DNA from: Sulfurimonas sp.
Lineage (GTDB): Bacteria; Campylobacterota; Campylobacteria; Campylobacterales; Sulfurimonadaceae
Assembly: GCA_026988235.1 (NCBI GenBank)
Contig: JALSLQ010000078.1
Coordinates: forward strand, 1 to 58,813
Reading direction: 5' to 3'
Length of the DNA: 58,813 nucleotides
This document shows, in pieces, positions 56,221 to 58,813 of the stretch (position 1 is its first letter; each line of letters begins with the position of its first letter). Below the pieces are notes generated by a model that did no database searches, was not told the origin of the DNA, and worked only from the letters and a program-made list of their open reading frames with translations. A program made the position numbers and the translations under genes.

Positions 56221-56415
56221 GAGGCAATACACATTTTTCGGAACCGGTACTTTAGTGCCGGCTTTGTGTCTTTAAAGACTAAGGCCTAGGTTACAGAAAA
56301 AAATTTAGTTTTTTTCTAAGTTATGCTTTAGCATTAAAAACCTAGGTTCCGAGAAAACATCAAAGCATTCTCTCAACTTAATGACATACAAGATTTATAT
56401 CTTTAAGACCAAGGT
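56221..56415. other. Structured intergenic region with multiple hairpins
   Basis: It lies between convergent genes. Stems: CCGGTAC/GTGCCGG (56244-56261, TTTA loop) extended by ACACA/TGTGT; an outer CCTAGGTT/AACCTAGG (56285-56292 with 56339-56346) enclosing AGAAAAAAA/TTTTTTTCT and ATGC/GCAT (TTTA loop); then GAGAA/TTCTC (56351-56372). CGGAACC (56239-56245) could alternatively pair with GGTTCCG (56345-56351). The 11-bp TAAAGACTAAG at the methyltransferase stop recurs at 56273. It may act as terminators, a repeat element or a small RNA. Confidence 0.5.
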
Positions 56416-58197
56416 CTAAGAAGCAAACCCTGAACAAAAAGTGTCTTTTGCAACCACTATCTGTTTTTGTTTCTCTTTTCTTCTCATATCTTTTTCTACA
56501 AATATTTTCTTGCGTGTTTTAGGGTCGAGTTCCGTATAATACATTACAGCAGAATAGGTCGAGGGTGTCGGTGTAAAGACCTGTGCCTGTTCTGGATTCA
56601 TTTGCAACTCTTCTGTGGTAAATCGTTTCAACTCGTGCATGTCTTTTTCTTCACAACCCGGATGCGCAGCTATAAGATAATAGGTCAAAAACTGCTTCTT
56701 TCCTGATTCTTTGTTAAGCTTGTCATAGAGTTTTTTAAAATCAATGAGCGTCTGTTTTCCCGGTTTTCCCATCAACTCTAACACATGTTGCTGTGTATGT
56801 TCAGGAGCTACTTTCATCTGTCCAGATATATGATGTTCTACCATCTCTTTTAAGTAGCTGTATCCATGTTGTTTGTCGGCTGTAATCAAATCATACCGTA
56901 CACCCGAAGCCACAAAGGCTTTTCTCACGCCCTCCACTTTTCGCACCTGTCGTAAAAGGTTAATATTACGCCCATGGTCAACTTTCATAGTTTTACACAA
57001 ATGGCTCGCATCCACACAACGCTGATGATCACAAGTGCCGAGTTTAAGCTTTTTTCCGCACTCGTATCCGTACATATTTGCCGTCGGTCCACCGACATCG
57101 GAGATAATGCCTTTGTAATCTTTATACTTGTTAAAATCTTTGGCTTCAGATAAAATATTTTTCTCCGAACGTGTTCGAATCGTACGTCCTTGATGCACAC
57201 CGATAGCACAAAAGTTACATTCACCCCAGCAACCGTGATGTGTCATAATGGAAAACTTAATCGTCTCTAAACATTTTACTTTTCCCTCTTTGGCATAATA
57301 AGGATGTAGTTCTCTTGTAAAAGGCAGGTTTGAGTTAGCATCCATCTCGTCTTCATTCAAATAATCACAAGGAGGGTTTTGAATGAGATACCTGTTATCT
57401 ACAGGCTGACATAATCCTTTTGCAGATATAGGGTCATTGTTATCATAAAAATCATCAAACAAATCTATATATTTTTCTTTATCATCTAAGCATTCTTGAT
57501 GGGATGGCAGCTGAATATATTCATACACCGGCTCTTTTGCAATATAACATACGCCTCGTATATCTCTAAAATCTCGCTTTTCGTCTATGGCACGAGTTAA
57601 TTGTTCTAAAGCTATTTCTCCCATCCCGTAAATCATGATATCCGCTTTAGAATCAAATAAAATCGGCTTTTTGAGCTTATTTGACCAGTAATCATAATGA
57701 CTGACACGACGAAGGGATGCTTCAATGCCACCAAGCACCAAAGGCACTGTATTTTTAAAATAGCGTCTTATTAAATTACAATACACACTGAGTGCTCTAT
57801 CGGGTCGTTTGTTGTTTTTTCCGCCCGGTGTATAATCATCTGAATTTCGAAATTTTTTTGTAGCTGTGTAATTACTTACCATAGAATCCACACTGCCCCC
57901 GCTCACACCCCAGTACAAACGCGGCTCACCTAAACGCATAATATCATCAGGTTTGTCTATGTCAGGCTGTCCTATCATCCCAACTTTATAACCCATACGC
58001 TCCAACATACGACCAACCATAGCCACCCCGATAAACGGCGAATCAATATAAGCATCGCCACTCACCAATATAACATCACAATAATCCCACCCCCTTGCAT
58101 CCATCTCCGCACGAGTTGTAGGAAGAAAATCTTTTTCACTGAAAGTGACTGTATCTCTTTTTTGGTTATTTTGTCTGTTTTTGTGTCGTCTACTCAA
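56416..58197 (-). CDS. YgiQ-family radical SAM protein
   Basis: 593 aa. An N-terminal cobalamin-binding-like region (CDVILVSGDAYIDSPFIGVA) precedes the radical SAM core, whose CxxxCxxC is in HHGCWGECNFCAIGVHQG near residue 323. VGGPTANMYGYECG and KVAPEHTQQHVLELMGKP are YgiQ (UPF0313) signatures. The reaction is not established. The start is a TTG at 58197 with an AAAAGG ribosome site. The stop codon lies in an AGACC-AA-GGTCT palindrome. Confidence 0.9.
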   Translation of the reverse strand: MSRRHKNRQNNQKRDTVTFSEKDFLPTTRAEMDARGWDYCDVILVSGDAYIDSPFIGVAMVGRMLERMGYKVGMIGQPDIDKPDDIMRLGEPRLYWGVSGGSVDSMVSNYTATKKFRNSDDYTPGGKNNKRPDRALSVYCNLIRRYFKNTVPLVLGGIEASLRRVSHYDYWSNKLKKPILFDSKADIMIYGMGEIALEQLTRAIDEKRDFRDIRGVCYIAKEPVYEYIQLPSHQECLDDKEKYIDLFDDFYDNNDPISAKGLCQPVDNRYLIQNPPCDYLNEDEMDANSNLPFTRELHPYYAKEGKVKCLETIKFSIMTHHGCWGECNFCAIGVHQGRTIRTRSEKNILSEAKDFNKYKDYKGIISDVGGPTANMYGYECGKKLKLGTCDHQRCVDASHLCKTMKVDHGRNINLLRQVRKVEGVRKAFVASGVRYDLITADKQHGYSYLKEMVEHHISGQMKVAPEHTQQHVLELMGKPGKQTLIDFKKLYDKLNKESGKKQFLTYYLIAAHPGCEEKDMHELKRFTTEELQMNPEQAQVFTPTPSTYSAVMYYTELDPKTRKKIFVEKDMRRKEKQKQIVVAKDTFCSGFAS

Positions 58198-58229
58198 GCT
58201 ATGGCCTTTTAAAATAAATACTATTACTA

Positions 58230-58235
58230 ATTATA
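58230..58235 (-). promoter_or_regulatory. -10 box of the ygiQ-like gene
   Basis: TATAAT in GTGTATAATTAG on the minus strand, 32 bases before the TTG start. It lies between ygiQ and the upstream mazEF stop. Confidence 0.5.
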
Positions 58236-58268
58236 CACTGTTATGTTCCACATTTTTATTATCATTTT

Positions 58269-58595
58269 TTACTGTTCAAACATTTTAACAAGTATATTAG
58301 AAATTTCTAGTGATGTTTTTTTATCAACATCACCAAGTTTTTTCACTAACCTTGTTTTGTCTACGGTTCGTATTTGGTCTAATAATATTAAACCATCTTT
58401 CTTCTCAAATTTAATCTTTGGTCTGAAAACAAAATCAAAACCTTTAGATGTCATTGGTGCAACGATTACAGTCTTTAAAACATTCATCTCATTTGGAGAA
58501 ATCACTATGCATGGTCTAGTCTTCTGAATTTCTGAACCAATAGTTGGATTTAGCTTTACTAAATACACTTCATATCTTTTAATGTCCACTACCAT
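58269..58595 (-). CDS. MazF/PemK-type toxin (mRNA interferase)
   Basis: 108 aa. IKRYEVYLVKLNPTIGSEI and QKTRPCIVIS hold the Arg and Thr/Ser positions of the MazF active site. LLDQIRTVDKTRLVKKLG near residue 71 is the conserved end. The family cleaves mRNA at specific short sites. The ATG at 58595 overlaps the last codons of the antitoxin gene by 7 bases. Confidence 0.9.
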   Translation of the reverse strand: MVVDIKRYEVYLVKLNPTIGSEIQKTRPCIVISPNEMNVLKTVIVAPMTSKGFDFVFRPKIKFEKKDGLILLDQIRTVDKTRLVKKLGDVDKKTSLEISNILVKMFEQ

Positions 58596-58813
58596 TCAAA
58601 TTCTTCTAAATCATTATCATTAAGAAAATCTTCTAAATAGCCTTCATCAAGGCTTCCTTTATTATTAGAAAGTACTTTTTCAATATTTTTTTTCCAGGTC
58701 TCTCTACCTGTATTATTTACAGGTTTTATTAGCAAACCATTTTCTAAAACTTCTAGTTCTAAACTGACATTATCAAGATGTGCTTGTTGAATAAGTGGTT
58801 TAGGGATTCTAAT
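58589..58813 (-). CDS. MazE-like antitoxin, partial (5' end beyond the window)
   Basis: The last 74 residues are visible. IRIPKPLIQQAHLDNVSLEL then EVLENGLLIKPV is the AbrB/MazE swapped-hairpin pattern. The C-terminal half is acidic (EGYLEDFLNDNDLEEFEW), as in the toxin-wrapping part of MazE. The stop TAG is at 58589-58591, overlapping the toxin start. The start codon lies outside the window. Confidence 0.85.
   Translation of the reverse strand: MRIPKPLIQQAHLDNVSLELEVLENGLLIKPVNNTGRETWKKNIEKVLSNNKGSLDEGYLEDFLNDNDLEEFEW

Overview
The window reads as chromosome of a Sulfurimonas-like member of the Campylobacterota (Epsilonproteobacteria). The composition is AT-rich. The carboxylating half of the reductive TCA cycle is present: OorDABC, SucCD, FumC, Mdh, a monomeric Icd and AcnB. 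RpoN has the short divergent N-terminus seen in this group, FlgL is long, and a sigma-54 promoter precedes flgL. The genus assignment is inference from gene content, because no 16S gene is present.

Layout. 1-5.3 kb: glnS fused to a YqeY/GatB-tail domain, tRNA-Glu, a response regulator with a ribbon-helix-helix tail, a Bax-like hydrolase, rnpB, and a TetR gene behind four phased operators. 5.3-15.2 kb: leftward rTCA block icd, mdh-fumC-sucC-sucD, oorDABC. 15.3-31.2 kb: envelope and division genes (mltG, a giant AsmA-like protein, lolC/E, secA, lolA), acnB, a small DUF3820-like gene, ftsK and flgL. 31.4-40.7 kb: rightward tRNA-Leu, flgA-ubiX-coaD-tmk-hisS, a glutamate-synthase-like protein, speA, cysE and an aminotransferase. 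40.7-49.5 kb: leftward ilvB-ilvH-lpxD-small protein, then lpxH-like, patatin, CoA-binding, ilvA and WD40-solenoid genes. 49.6-51.5 kb: accessory island. 51.5-55.2 kb: leftward S4-trpD-tsaE-lptB-rpoN. 55.3-58.8 kb: a methyltransferase, a structured intergenic region, a YgiQ radical SAM gene and mazEF, with mazE cut by the window end.

The most unusual region is the island at 49.6-51.5 kb. It holds a REP-associated tyrosine transposase (RAYT) whose last nine codons lie in its terminal inverted repeat. About 0.8 kb away is a roughly 183-bp deletion derivative with a perfect 33-bp inverted repeat that still carries transposase-derived sequence, so this is an autonomous/non-autonomous pair. Between them lie a membrane-protein gene and the 3' remnant of a translationally coupled upstream gene whose 5' part is missing.

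Two other signals stand out. The palindrome TACATGTA occurs at least 25 times by my reading, against roughly two expected from base composition. It is absent from long stretches of conserved housekeeping genes. The TetR gene is preceded by four near-identical operators at 31-32 bp spacing, about three helical turns.
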